Source: Symbiotaphrina buchneri
Lineage: Eukaryota > Ascomycota > Symbiotaphrinales > Symbiotaphrinaceae
NCBI GenBank assembly: GCA_001599915.1
Contig: BCIG01000008.1
Span: 310,001-374,000 of the forward strand
Direction of reading: 5' to 3'
Length of the DNA stretch: 64,000 nucleotides
Shown: positions 22,080 to 33,716 of the stretch, piece after piece
Layout: each line of letters begins with the position of its first letter
Numbering within the stretch: the first letter of the stretch is position 1
The notes under the pieces: generated by a model
Database searches by the model: none
Seen by the model: only the letters and a program-made list of their open reading frames with translations
What the model was told of the DNA's origin: nothing
Position numbers and translations under genes: made by a program

Positions 22080-25000
22080 TCAATAGATCCCTTGTGACCT
22101 GACCAACAAAGACAGTCAGTAATCTCCTCTTGATATCCAACCGTTGGGTGTCCCCAAGGGAGTTCTTACCTGTATTGGAACACGTCGTATAAACGTGTAT
22201 AGTAACTACCCAATGATTTCGCGATGAGATCATTCTCCACAAATCGTTCCGCATCATCCTGGCTAAGATGCAGTTGGAATCTCTGTTTCAAACTCTGGAC
22301 TGCCACAGCGACGCCAGAGGCATAGCACGGCATTTTAGAATGCTGTCCCATCATGTCAACGAGCGAAATGATACTATCGGCCGACTTTCGCAGTGCTACA
22401 GCATCGTCAGCCTCGGCCACTCTATCCAGATATCGGACAAGACCTGCCTTGAAATGATTGCTTGCATAGCCGCTTGTACTCTTCGAATTCAGGGGAACTG
22501 GGACCACCAAGAACTTCCACATAATCCTGCGTAAGTTTGAAAGGGGCCGCTTCAAAGCCCACAGAGCCCGGCGAGTTGGAGAGCATAAATCCGAAGTCAA
22601 TATGTATTATATGGCCTTCATTGTCGATAAGGATGTTGCCGTTGTGTCTATCCTTTAGTTGTAAGATGTAACAAATCATGCTGTACGCTGCGAGGGACCG
22701 CATGAAGGAATCCTGGCCAGCCTTATAACTTTCAGTATCCGGTTCACCAAAGGTCTTGATGAAATGGTCCCTCAACGTCGCGATTCTATTTCGAGGGTTG
22801 TTCCCAGCTGCGATCATGGCCAGAGTCAAGCTCCTTTTCAAGGAATGTAAAGAAACTCCGTTAGTGATCGTTTCTATCAGCCCCGAAGACTCCCCAGTGA
22901 CCAATATCCTCATTGTCTTGACCCAAACTGGTACGTTAGCATCTTGAAAGATCTTCGAGCAGACTTGAATAAGCTGGCAAGCAAATGCTTCCTGCCTCAG
23001 ATCTGCGCCAGTCTTGACAATCACGCTAATCAAATCCCAATTCTTCATCCATCCATAAGGTGAAGTCTTCCTTATCCTCTCCTTCTTTGCTGACCATTCT
23101 TCACCGAAGGTGGCAGCGCTAGGATCGTCCCGATCTCCCTTACGTTCGACGCCACCGGTTTTCTGGTCATTTTCCATTCGCGCCAATCCGGCGTTCGAAT
23201 CGACACCATGTACCAATGTCGAGTTCAGGTCCAATTCTTCGTCCCCTGGCACTGTTGGGTTGCCGTTCAGCAATATGCTATCAAAAGAAGGCACAACCTG
23301 GGATCCCTCAAGAACGAAGCTTTGCTCCTCTAAATTTTGCATACTGGCGATAATTCTGGCCTTAATGGCCGCCACTTCCTCTCTTGGCCTTTTACCACCA
23401 GTAGAATCAAGCTGGGCGAGCATAGCGGCTGCTGTCCTCATATGTGTTGCCAATGCAGAGAAGTCCAAAGTTTCTGGCCCTGAAGAACGAGTGGTTGGAG
23501 GTAATGTTATCTTACGAGACACCGCATTCCCTGTGAGTCTCCCATTTGACGTATCAGAGGTCCGAGGAGTCGAAATAGCCGATCGTGACGAGTACGTGGT
23601 TGCTCCACTTGACAACCGAGGTATGGAAGTGCAGGGACTGTGGCTATTTCGGGATACGAGGCTCGGTCTTGGTGTTTCCTCATCTTCCAATTCATGGAGC
23701 AAGGTGGAACTCCCAAGGTCTCCTGTGCTGGGTTCAAATACGATGTCCGGACCCGTCATTTCAACCAATGGCTGTTGGGTGACAACTCTACTATCCGCCG
23801 TTAGATCAAACAATCGTCTCTGATGAGGACCGCTTTCCGATAATAGTTTTACTAGTAACGCTTGGTTTGCGGGAGACACCGGATTGAAATCAAAATCCTC
23901 CTTCAGAACCTCCACCATCAATAGATACGGGACGCGTTCAGCGCTATTCAGTACTGTCGCCTCAGCTGGATTGACTCTTACGACCCGATGGTGTTTGCTG
24001 CTGCTGGGACTCCCATCAGGAAGATATGCCGGGCAGATGACTGGAATATCGACTTCCACGGGCAAATCTTGGGTGATCAAAGCCAGCTCTGCACGTAAAG
24101 CGCTCAGGCGAGCCGGTTTTGGCACGACCACGAGCCTATTAGATATATCCTCAAGCGCAGTCAAGAACTGAGTCTCGCATCGATAGTAGTTCGATTTCAG
24201 CAGACGAACTTTTTCCGAGCTAGACAGAGCATCAGTATCTGGAGTAGCGGGCCGTTGCGAATGTCGTCGTCGGAAAGGACTATCAGGACGGAGTCCCGGT
24301 GATCCGGGTATGGCAGATGTTCGGACATCTGGAAGAGAAGAAGAGCTCAGCTTAGGATCACCTATGGGCGGCCGAACGTCCAAGAGAGAAGCGGGACGTC
24401 TCGGCGTCCCACGCACCATGGGAGACCGCGGGGTTCTCGGCCACCCCGACTTTGGCTGAGTGGATTGGGTGACAGGCGTACGAGGCCCAGTTCTCGTAGG
24501 ACGATCTCCCTTTGTGCGCACTGTTCCGGGCCCTATGGTGTTGCTGCGACTTAGTCCCGGATTACCCTGCAGATCCGATATAGTCTCATCTTCATATCGC
24601 GGTTTGCGAGCTTGGGCGACAGCCAAAGGTCCGGCAAACCTTGATATAAAGGGAGCCGCAATGCTTGAGAGAACCAGACTCGCCAATACGGACACCGGCA
24701 ATATGTTCTCCTTTATCTTATCGGCACGAAGGTCGTTGGATAAACCAAATATTATACGCTGAACTTTGTTATATATTCTGCGACATGTCTTGAAAGACTT
24801 GAGATGAGGTGACAGGGACAGATCATGCAAATATGTCTGGAACAACCAAAATGTCTAGGAAGGAGATCAGCCCGCAAGTCCCATGAACGCGCACCAGGAC
24901 CGGCAAACGTCGGAGAAATAATGGGGACCAGAGTCAGCCACTCACCAGTAAAGCTCCATTAACGGACTCTTCACATAGGTCGATTATAAATTCCTCGAGA

Positions 25001-25278
25001 GCCATGGACTCGTTATCCAGACTGATGAGGAGGTGGCATAGCTGCGGGAGGAAGAACTCAATCTCCTCATAGCTGAATTGTCGAAGCTTTGAGCACAGGA
25101 CGTAGTGGATACCGACATGATCCGCGTAGCGACTACGGGCAGTGGTCTCCAGTGAGCTCGCAGCCCGTTGCTTGAGGGGGTGGCATCGCGTAACTTACGC
25201 CAGGTATGAGACAGGTAGAAACGGGTCATTGTTGAAGTGATCAGATTCAATGAACCGTTTCAAAAGATCCCAAGACAT
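22080..25278 (-). CDS. pik1: Phosphatidylinositol 4-kinase Pik1 (PI4K beta type)
   Basis: Pik1 makes PI4P at the Golgi for secretion. Exons 25278-25199, 25132-24946, 24854-22448, 22395-22170 and 22098-22080 give 972 aa. The N-terminal lipid kinase unique/helical domain starts MSWDLLKRFIESDHFNN; a Ser/Pro-rich linker carries likely phosphosites; the kinase domain (about 690-960) has LKDRHNGNILIDNEGHIIHIDFGFMLSN, with catalytic and metal-binding Asp in DRHNGN and DFG. The intron at 22396-22447 starts GC, not GT (AAG|GCAGGT). Only this join gives SFQALRKSADSIISLVDMM in the required frame. The last exon encodes SQGIY after a split codon. It is divergent from the NOSIP-type gene. Confidence 0.95.
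22396..22447 (-). other. Non-canonical GC-AG intron in pik1
   Basis: A 52-base intron with donor AAG|GCAGGT, branch GGCTGACG and acceptor TGTAG. A GT donor two codons on (GTCTTG) breaks the frame. GC-AG introns are a known minor class spliced by the U2 machinery. Confidence 0.8.
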
Positions 25279-25766
25279 TTGGTCCCGTTTCGAGAGCGAG
25301 GGAGGCCCTGCTTCAAAGAGCTAGTATGCGGGCAGGAAGCGATCATTCGCGGACCTCCATCGCCGTTGTAGATTGCTTCGAGGTCGAATTTCCGACGTGT
25401 TCCTGGCCAGTGACTCTACCCACATCAGGTGGTAAGGTAGGTAGCCTCGGTAGATATGTCGTATGTCCTAGGTATCACTGGTGCATACTCCAGACAATTG
25501 TATGCCGCGACTTGGTGGTGGAGAGATGACTAAGAGTGTTATTATTGCACACTCACAGCTTCACCGCGAAACTTTCGTGCCCGCGGGCCTACCGCACCTT
25601 TCTTAGGAACACCCGGGACTACTTTTCTCCTAGCGTATGGATGGCTCGCTCGAGTGGCTGATCATCTCCAGGTCCTAGCTCCCTTTAGCACGACGTTACG
25701 ACACATCCACTATTTTGAGCCTGCACACACACATCTACACCACACGCGGAGATCTGCTTCGTTGAT
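25279..25766. promoter_or_regulatory. Divergent promoter region of pik1 and the NOSIP-type gene
   Basis: 488 bases. It holds GGTAAGGTAGGTAG at 25431-25444, a member of the dispersed motif family. C/A-rich sequence just before 25767 looks like a 5' leader. Confidence 0.45.
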
Positions 25767-27050
25767 ATGTCGCACAGTATGTTGATCAGTGGTGTTTCCT
25801 TCCGCTCTTCGTAAACCAGCTAACATTACCTAGGTAAACGGAACACCTCACTAGCCTTCTTCACTACGCACGAGCGTTCGCTCCTTAAAGATACATGGGG
25901 CTCTCAGTCTACACGGCTCACCCGCGAGTCCTTTCTTCCGTTCTCATCATGCAGACTCTGCCTCTTGCCATCGCGGTCGCCGGTGGCATGCGCCAGTAAT
26001 GGGGATATATTCTGCAGGGAGTGCGCAGTAAGCAATCTCCTGGCGCAGCGAAAAGAGATAAAGCGGCTCGAGAAGGAGGAGCGGGCAAAACAGGAGGAAC
26101 AAGCTGATGCGCAAGCAAGGCAGGAAGAGGAGGCTAAGTTGCGAGCAGTAGAAGATTTTGAAAAGGTTCAGGCCGGCTTGGAAACCAAACTGGGAGCCTC
26201 AAATTCAGGCAGAAGAGTCATAGGAAGGGAAGGAGGGAAGATAATTGTGGAGGAAGACGAATCACCGAACGAGCCGAAGGGCAGAAAGAGGAAATTTGAG
26301 CTAGATGAAGATGAACTTATCAGGATTGAGGGGCAAGACAGAGCAAAAGCAAGGAAGGCGCTGGACGACGAAAAGGTACCATATCTTGCTGCAGTATCGA
26401 CCTGCCTCGATTCACATCATCAAGCTAATGTGGCGAGCACGTAGGAAGCTGCAAAACATCGACTCCCGTCCTTTTGGGTCCCATCGCAAACGCCTGAATC
26501 TAATGGGTTAACCTCGACTCGAGATTCCTCAAAATCCCACAAACTTTCACCTATATGCCCTGCCTCTTCGAAAGAGAAACCCCACCACTATTCTCTCAAA
26601 ACCTTAGTCACGTTAAATTTCACTGAAGAGAAAGATGATAAAACCGGCAACCTGGTGCGGGTTTGCCCTAGTTGTCGCAAGGTGTTAAGCAACGCTTCGA
26701 AAGCTATGCGTGAGTGTCTCTAATGGGAGCAAATTGTGATGCCAGGCTTACAGTCGAATCTAGTTGCCAAACCTTGCGGGCATGTCATATGCAAACCTTG
26801 TACAGAGAAGTTTATGACTCCCGATCACAGACTGGATCCCCACAACCCCGATCAGGAGCTGGGGACGGTCCGATGTTATGTTTGTGAAACCGACGTGACA
26901 GAGAAGAAAGGAACGAAAGCGTCAAAGTCCAACAAAGAGGAAAAGGAGAAGATAAGACCAGGTCTAGTAGAAATCAATAGCGAGGGAACTGGCTTTGCTG
27001 GCGGAGGGAAAAATGTGGTGAAGAGAGAGGGCGTAGCCTTCCAATGCTGA
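25767..27050 (+). CDS. NOSIP-type RING/U-box protein (putative E3 ubiquitin ligase)
   Basis: NOSIP homologues are nuclear, spliceosome-associated E3 ligases with a split RING/U-box. Exons 25767-25776, 25834-26375, 26445-26709 and 26764-27050 give 367 aa. The N-terminus [18 protein letters not shown] and [25 protein letters not shown] match the first half-domain. A charged coiled coil ([18 protein letters not shown]) follows, then [10 protein letters not shown]-like [26 protein letters not shown] and [12 protein letters not shown]. The C-terminus ends [21 protein letters not shown], a family ending. The last acceptor (CTAG at 26763) was chosen because it joins KAML to AKPCGH with a 54-base intron; a 36-base alternative (26710-26745) also keeps frame. 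Confidence 0.9.
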
Positions 27051-27438
27051 GACTGGCCGTATTTGGAAACAAGGGGAGATCCTAGTCAAATTTAAAATGG
27101 AATTTCTCTAGATGCAATCCCTGAAGCCCAAAATCCTGACGACAAGTGAGTATGTTAGCGTACTAAAAATGAATCCCGATGCCAATTCTCTTGTAGGTAG
27201 GATGGATCGCTACTGGCGTTGGCGCAAAAAACATGCGATCTCGAGGCAGTTAAAAAAAGGGGGGTTCAGGGGTTCGTTCTACCCCACACGCTGAAGGGGT
27301 CGCCAAGGCGTCCTGTTTACCGCTCCAATAAATACAAACCGCTACTTCGCGGCACCTTCGACTTTCTCTCTTGTGTTGAACCTGTCAACCTTCTTCCCCC
27401 GACAGTCGCTTTCGCTACCTGTGGCAATAATCAGAGAT
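27051..27438. other. Gap between NOSIP-type gene and next gene
   Basis: 388 bases, containing a short A-run and G-run (27250-27270) but no supported gene. Confidence 0.35.
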
Positions 27439-28162
27439 ATGGGTGTCATTAGGAAGCTGTTCAAGGTAACGGCGTATGGAAGCGCTGCGACGCTCGGCAG
27501 CTTCTTCTTCCTGACTCGAAACTCCAAGTTCGTCCCGTTGTCCACCACCGACGCACTCTTCAATTCGGCTTTCTATGCAAAGTACAACCCGAGCAAGAAC
27601 CCGAGCACGCATGATCTATGCGTCAGGAAAGTTCCGCTATCGAAGATTAAGCCGGAGCTGCTCAAAGATGGGAAATTAGTGGAAGCTTTCTGCGCCGGTG
27701 TATGGGGTGGACAGGGTTTGTGGCGCTTCACGACGTTGTCTACTCGGACGCTCACGTCGCATTACAGGTTATGCATTCCAACGATGGTATCTTGCACGGA
27801 AATATCAGGGACCGAGTACGGCGCACCAATTGTGGTCGCCGACGGAGCTTCAAACCTCGAATTATCCTGTCGGCACTCAGATCACGGACCATTTCGAAGT
27901 TTTAGAGCATACGCCTGATCGGATTGTGGTCCGCTGTGGGGATTCCCCTCTGAAGAAGGATGTGCGGCCATCGGATGGGCTATTCGAGATGGCGGCCAAG
28001 GTCAATGAGCAAGAAGGCGTCGCGGAGTTTCATCTGAAGAGCATCTTTTACAAGGGGCTGGGCAAGTCGGAAGGGGAACCGATGCCGCCGCATATTGCTT
28101 GGCTTCACCGACAGTACACCAAGCTCTGGATGGAGACAGCGGTGAGGAATTGTTTGAAGTGA
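27439..28162 (+). CDS. Uncharacterised protein with N-terminal membrane anchor
   Basis: Not recognised by name. Exons 27439-27715 and 27768-28162 (52-base intron, GTTTGT donor, TTACAG acceptor) join in phase to 223 aa. Residues 8-27 form one hydrophobic segment after a basic start (MGVIRKLFK), which could be a mitochondrial inner-membrane or ER anchor. A conserved-looking core follows: VWGGQGYAFQRWYLARKYQ at the splice join, then NYPVGTQITDHFEVLEHTPDRIVVRCGDSP, a pattern that suggests a compact beta-rich domain. The C-terminus is helical (PHIAWLHRQYTKLWMETAVRN). The splice join creating GYAFQRWY supports the model. No operon-like context is expected in this organism. Confidence 0.7.
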
Positions 28163-28767
28163 TGATGGCATTATGGCCGAGTTGGATATACCTCGTCTCA
28201 TCTTGATCGCGTGGGGTCTTTCACTTATCTATAGGTAAATTATATCTACCTTAGCGATAGTAGATACTTAGAGGTGCTTCCCGTCGCTCTCGCATACTGT
28301 ACACATCTCTTTCGTATCCTTCCGTACAGAATCTCCTCACGAGCACTGGACCATCGGCCAACTCAGCCGGTGGCTCGTTCGGTGAGTTCAGCCACCCCAT
28401 GGCGATTGGACGGCGCAAGATGGAGGAGCTTGGCGGGGTTCTTGGATAATAAAGGTGGGTACTTGGCATAAGGTACTGTACAAAGTACGACAGAGCCCAA
28501 AGTACCCGGCCCTGAGGTCGGCCGGCGTCAGCGCGATCTACTTTTGCAAGGTAAGGTACCTAAGGCAAGGTAGGTAAGCCAATGCCCCGCGCCACCAAAG
28601 CTACTTCGTACCATTGGCACTTCGTGCAGCACAGCCCCTGCGTCGCTCTTGCGAGGCGTCAGTGCATCATTTTGCCTTATGGTTTTTAAAAGAACATCCT
28701 TCCGCCGTCCTCTGAACTGTCCTTGCATAATCCTACCTCAGGCTCCTTCACAATTCTTCCCCAGATC
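28163..28767. promoter_or_regulatory. Promoter region of the annexin gene with GGTACC-type motifs
   Basis: 605 bases without a gene. It includes the motif cluster at 28546-28580 and CT-rich leader sequence before the annexin ATG. Confidence 0.4.
28546..28580. repeat. GGTAAGGTACCTAAGG motif cluster
   Basis: Overlapping copies of AAGGTAAGG, GGTACCTAAGG and AAGGTAGGTAAG. Same dispersed family as in other gaps. Confidence 0.6.
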
Positions 28768-30139
28768 ATGTCTTATCCTCCATATCAACAATCTCCAGGC
28801 GGCCCCGGATACCCTCCGTACGGTGCACCTCCTCAGCACGGACAATGTATGTGCTGCACAGTCCTAACTTGGTCAATGTCCGGAGACTGACAATGGAATA
28901 GATCCACCACAACCACCATACGCGCAGCACCCTGCGCATGGTGGGTCGCCATACCCTCCTCAACAGCATCCTTACGGCGCTCCCCCTCCAAGCCAATACC
29001 AGCGATATGCACCTCCGGCCCAGTATGGACAACCACCACAGCAGGGATATGGTCAGCCTCCGGCTCCATATGGTGCTCCGAGTCCACAGCCAGGCTACCA
29101 GCAACCACCCTATCCGCCCCAGGGCCACTATGGCCAACAACCGTATGGTGCCCCTCCGGGACAATTTGGAGCGCCGGCACCTCCGAGCCCCGGCTACATC
29201 CCCAATCAACAAGCCCCCATCGACGCCACGCAGCAGGCAGAAGCCCTGCGCAAGGCCATGAAGGGCTTCGGAACAGATGAGGCAGCATTGATTAGGGTGC
29301 TCGCGCATGCCGATCCTTTACAAATCAATACCATTCGCACCACCTATAATCACCGTTTCGGTCGGGATTTGGAGAAGGATATCGCGAGCGAGACAAGTGG
29401 ATATTTCGAAGAAGGCCTCCTCGCGCTCGTCCGGGGACCGCTGGGCCAGGACGTGTACAATGTTCGTCGTGCCGTGCAAGGGCTAGGCACCAAGGAGAAG
29501 TTTCTGAACGACGTCCTCCTGTCACGCAGCAACGCCGACTTGAACGCTATCAAGGCAGAGTACCAGCGCAAATATAACCGCTCGTTGGAGAAGGATGTTC
29601 GGGATGACCTATCGATGAAGACGGAACGGTTGTTTGCAATGGTTCTCTCAGCCACGCGGCAGGAAGAAAGCACACCGATCAATCCCCAGCAGATCGAACA
29701 GGACGTGACGGAGCTTCACCGTGCGACCGAGGCCAAGGTCGGGACGGATCAGTTGATCGTCTGCTCGATCCTGTCCAACCGGAGCGACGGGCAGCTGCGC
29801 GCGATCGCGCATACCTACGAGCAGCGCTACCGGCTTCCGCTGGAGAAGGTGGTAGAGAAAGAGTTCACTGGCCATATGGAAGAAGCGCTCTTGATGATGC
29901 TGCGCGGCGCCACCGACCGCGTCATGAGGGATGCAGTCCTGCTGGAAGACACAATGCGCGGAGCAGGCACGAAGGACGAGCTACTGGTCAATCGGGTAGT
30001 CCGCTACCATTGGGACAGGCAGCACATGGACCAAGTGAAGCGGGCGTACAGGCACAAGTACGGTAGGGAGCTACGGGATCGCATCAAGAGCGAGACCAGG
30101 GGTGACCAGGAGAGACTGCTGTTGGCCTGTCTTGACTAG
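28768..30139 (+). CDS. Annexin with Pro/Tyr/Gln/Gly-rich N-terminus
   Basis: Annexins bind acidic membranes in a Ca2+-dependent way. Exons 28768-28846 and 28902-30139 give 438 aa. The first 130 or so residues are repeats of PPYGAP, QPPQQGY and YPPQ-like units, a flexible tail. Four annexin repeats follow; type II Ca loops are seen in repeat 1 (KGFGTDEAALIRVL) and, less typically, repeats 2 (QGLGTKEKFL), 3 (AKVGTDQLIV) and 4 (RGAGTKDELL). Acidic cap residues (ETSGYFEE) are present for repeat 1. The intron splits a Tyr codon in the tail (55 bases, GTATGT, acceptor AATAG). Length and tail fit filamentous-fungal annexins. The role in secretion or membrane repair is inferred from the family. Confidence 0.93.
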
Positions 30140-31361
30140 TTGTAAGTTTTGGGGAGGATCTATGACTACACGGCGTTTCGGGATGGGTGATGGGGAGGTG
30201 ATCTGACGTGGTCCCTTTTCGGGATCACCTGTGTGCAAATGCGCCCATGTCTACACCGTAATCTTTCTCTTTCTTCCTTCACCCTCGTCAAATTAATCAC
30301 GAACATATAATTCTATATAAGTTTTTTTTTGGTCTATCCGCCCAGCGCCCGGCCGATGTCCCGTATTTTCCGAGTTCCTTTTCACATGCACGAAGATGTG
30401 GCGATCCAGATCGACTGCACGAGTGCGTCATGCGCCCCTGCAGCCCTACGAGGCGGATGACAAGGCACCGCCCCGACAGTGTCCAGGGACGCAAGGTGGA
30501 CCAATTAATTTGCTAGCATGTGTTATGGACCCGCACTACGTGTATGCACGCAGCACGATGTACCTTCGTACAAGGTACACTAGAAGGTACTCCGCACTTT
30601 CCAAGCCGGGAGCCGGCATCTGAAGAATTCATTTATGATGTGTTCGTACCATTCTTTCCATGGGCTTGCTGTTGCAGTCTTGATGGGGCGTTTTAAACCG
30701 TTTTGGCACAGCCCACCCCACAGAACCCCAGGTACAGTTACTTAAGATACGTACCGCGCACAGTACGTTACGAAGTACGTGTATGAAAACTGGTCAATCG
30801 ACGCGACTCTTCTCGCGAGACATTTTTAGAAGCCGCCATCATTCAGGCTCGCAGGGTCCAGCGAGCCGAGGAGGTCCGAGTGTCGCTCGGGACAATTGGT
30901 TTGCTAGTGTATGCCAAGCTTCAAGCCAGGGAGGAAGAAATATGACGTCGGAGGGGACCCCTTTGACCCGTTCGAATTTACAGCAAGCGGGAGAAGGTAT
31001 TATTTGCGGCGCAGGTAGGCAGCAACATCTCTCCCAAGTCACACGTGGGGAAAGCCAGGAACTGGGCACTCAAGATGGTAGTGATACCCAGAGTGGTCCA
31101 GCTGTCATCGGGAATGACGATGATGAATGATAATTCATAGAGATCATGCTCGTCGACGCAGTCATGCACATCATAGACTTCTCGATCCTGTGTAGATAAC
31201 GATAGTGCACGCTGTCGAAGCGTGTGCACTGGAGACCCGTCTCGTCCAAGCAAGCGGTCACAGACCGTCCAAATCATAAATCTTAGCAGATGAGCCCGTC
31301 AAATAGAACAAAATGCATCAGCATATCGCAACCAGTGCGTCGAGCAACCAACTTCCCCGTG
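30140..31361. other. Intergenic region after annexin
   Basis: 1.2 kb. The frame open on + at 30783-31130 (115 codons) has no family features and I do not call it. GTACCTTCGTAC and AAGGTAC words cluster at 30561-30592 and 30728-30780. Confidence 0.35.
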
Positions 31362-31880
31362 TCAACGCTTCTCGTCCTTGCTGGAGATGAGACTCTTGAC
31401 TGTCTCTCTCACACTAAACCCGTTGAACAACCATTCCGTACTATGTCGTCCACAATCCGAGAAGGTGCCAGCATGCCTGTTGGGGTGACTCCTGTGCCTA
31501 GAGGCCGCAGCTAGATGGTCGTCCCCTCCTGTAGGTGAGAGCTGGCTTCCTGCGTTACGGCGGATTGGTGGATCTGACAACTGCCGCACGTGGTTCTCCG
31601 GTCTTTTGGACGATGGCGGAGAGACGCTGCGGACACGATGAGAGGGTTTATTGTCGGTAGTATTAGGTTTGGGCAATGGTCCTTCCGACGGAATGAGCTC
31701 AGCGAAGTGTTTGCTTTTGCTATCGAAGGACGTCGAGGAGCCTAATGTGAAGTGTCAGGAAGGAGCGGGGGCAATGACTGTCGTGGAAAACATACTGTGA
31801 GCCGATGTGGACGAGTCGGAGTCGACGCGAGTAATTCGCTCAATGGGTGAAGCTGTTGGAGACGACCTGCGCATGCTCAT
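31362..31880 (-). CDS. Small uncharacterised basic protein (154 aa)
   Basis: Not recognised. Exons 31880-31796 and 31741-31362 join in phase across a 54-base intron with GTATGT donor, TCCTGAC branch and ATTAG acceptor, which supports a real gene. The protein starts MSMRRSSPTASPIERITRV, is rich in Ser, Arg, His and Pro (for example HRVRSVSPPSSKRPENH) and ends in a short helix, FSVRETVKSLISSKDEKR. It looks disordered, with several RxxS and SP sites that could be phosphorylated. No signal peptide or membrane segment. The order of splice signals is the main evidence; a non-coding spliced transcript cannot be excluded. Confidence 0.5.
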
Positions 31881-32729
31881 GTGGACGACAATGCAAGTAA
31901 TGTGTGCGGTTAATTAATTATAGGTCTGCAGCTCAAATGGTTGGGAGAGCAATTCAGTTGCCCCTACAAGGAAGACTGTAGTGCCGTGTTATGTGTCAGG
32001 GTGCCTGGGGAACATGAGGAGAAGGTCAATTCGATTAAGATTGGAGCAACGTTCTTTCTGAAGTTGCACACGCACCTGCACATGCCAGATGTACTCCGAG
32101 TAGAAGCGAAGAAGAAGCGGAGGAATAAGTGACATGGAACCGCCCGCCAAGTCCGGCTGAGACAGATGTTCTTCCGTCGGAAAGATTTCCCAATCTTGTC
32201 ATGTGCGCACCCTTAAGGCTCTGTCTGCCTTGCCCGGTCCCCGAGAGAGTCGTTGCCAGGCTGCAACGGGTTTACATGCTCACTCTGACAGGCTATCAAT
32301 CGCGCAGCGCTTCTCTATATTGAATCCATCTCTGCCATTGGTCACCATCTGTACTACGAGATCCGGGTGCAGCCGTCCCTGATATACTACGAGACTTTAT
32401 AAAGTATATTTGTGACTTTCTTTCTCGTCTCTTGTAATCTCCATGTGAGGCAAATTGTTAGTGGAGCCTGGATGCTGAAATCGAATCTCTTCATCCAACC
32501 AGAAGCTGTCGATGTCCGGAAGTCTGCTGCCCCACCAAATCATCACAATCAGCAGTAGCAATTGCATGAGCTCAGTTCTTCAGAAGCCTATGAATTTTGT
32601 CTCATGGAAAGTTAAAGACCCAGGTAACCCATGAAACGCCCGGCAATGCTGTGTCTTATATCAACGACCGCTCCGAATCCAACCCAAGTGCTAACTCGAC
32701 AACGGCAGAGGCAGGCCGACAAGGGGTGT
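31881..32729. other. Gap between the small gene and the BolA-type gene
   Basis: 849 bases. Short frames on + (31941-32132 and 32129-32323) show no family features. Probably the promoter of the small minus-strand gene and the 3' end of the BolA gene. Confidence 0.35.
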
Positions 32730-33288
32730 TCACTCGACACGGGTACGCAACTGGACACCGTGCCATTGCTTGATCTTGTCTCCCAATATACTGTTGATCA
32801 GCCTATGCTGCTTGATGGTCGTCATGCCTTTAAACCTCTGCGAAGCCACCTCGATCGCGTACATGGAACCGCAGCCACCACTGATATCTTGGACCTGATC
32901 ACTAAAGTCAGCCGCCATATATCAACCGATAATAGAGGACAATTTGTCGCATGGGAACGGGTTTGTGGCATACCTCAAGCTTTGTCGGTTCCAGCTCCTG
33001 CTTCAGCTTATCGAAAACTTCCCGTTCGCCTTCCGACAGGTAATCCGGCGGCTCCACCTCTGTAGATGCGGTGGACGGTGCAGCCTCCGCTGAGTATAAT
33101 CTTCTGAAACTTCTCGACTGAGAGCGACATTGTTGACGGCTGCTGACCTGGGCCGCGTGAAATGCCCGATAACGGTATGGCGAGCTGGAAGCACAAGCCA
33201 GGTGCCTTGTGTTACAGAGTGTGCTGTTCCATGTTCGCATAACGCTCAACAGAGCCCTTGAAGGTGGCATCATCCTTATGTTCGACAT
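32730..33288 (-). CDS. BolA3-type mitochondrial Fe-S cluster protein
   Basis: BolA3 helps deliver [4Fe-4S] clusters in mitochondria, working with Grx5 and Nfu1. Exons 33288-32974 and 32894-32730 give 159 aa. The first 60-70 residues are Arg/Ser-rich with no acidic residues (NTRHLACASSSPYRYRAFHAAQ), a clear mitochondrial presequence. The BolA domain forms across the intron: LEPTKLE joined to VQDISGGCGSMYAIEV, then SQRFKGMTTIKQHRLIN and IKQWHGVQLRT. The GGCGS Cys and the QHR and WHG histidines are the expected cluster-ligand candidates. The acceptor is GATCAG; an upstream TTTAG would break the frame. The start could also be a later Met (residue 6 or 17). It is divergent from the cupin gene. Confidence 0.9.
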
Positions 33289-33716
33289 GTCGGGACCGTG
33301 CTAAGATACGCAGATTCCGGATGCACGAGTACTGCTGAGCATCTGGTTCACGATCATTTGTCAGTTTGCTCACAGACCACAGACCAGACCCGGCAGTCTT
33401 ATGTTTATTAGGTAAGCAGGGGCTTTTCGGCACCTCGGTGCGTCAATGCCTCGGAAGAAAGAAGCTTAACTGTAGGCGAGTGATCTTCAGACGTCATTAT
33501 CATCGGTTTTGGATCGCCGTTGGATTTGTGATTGGCGGGCCAGACTCGAGCCCGTTCTTGGGTCATGTTTTGATGATGATGAAGGTCTTCCGTACTTCGT
33601 AGAGAAGACATGCTCAGTAAGGTAGTACGAAGCTACAAACAATAAGTATATAAATCCTGCACGAGACGTATCACCGGTCCAGTCTCATTCCTTGGCTCTG
33701 TGCTATCACCATTCAC
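33289..33716. promoter_or_regulatory. Divergent promoter of the BolA3-type and cupin genes
   Basis: 428 bases between two genes that both encode predicted mitochondrial proteins. No known operator recognised. Confidence 0.4.

Noticed and set aside
26710-26745. 36-base last intron in the NOSIP-type gene
   Set aside because: In phase, but the 54-base alternative ending at 26763 is of normal size and gives the better join KAML-AKPCGH.
30783-31130. 115-codon frame after annexin as a gene
   Set aside because: Low-complexity composition, no splice-supported extension, no motif; the opposite strand is also open.
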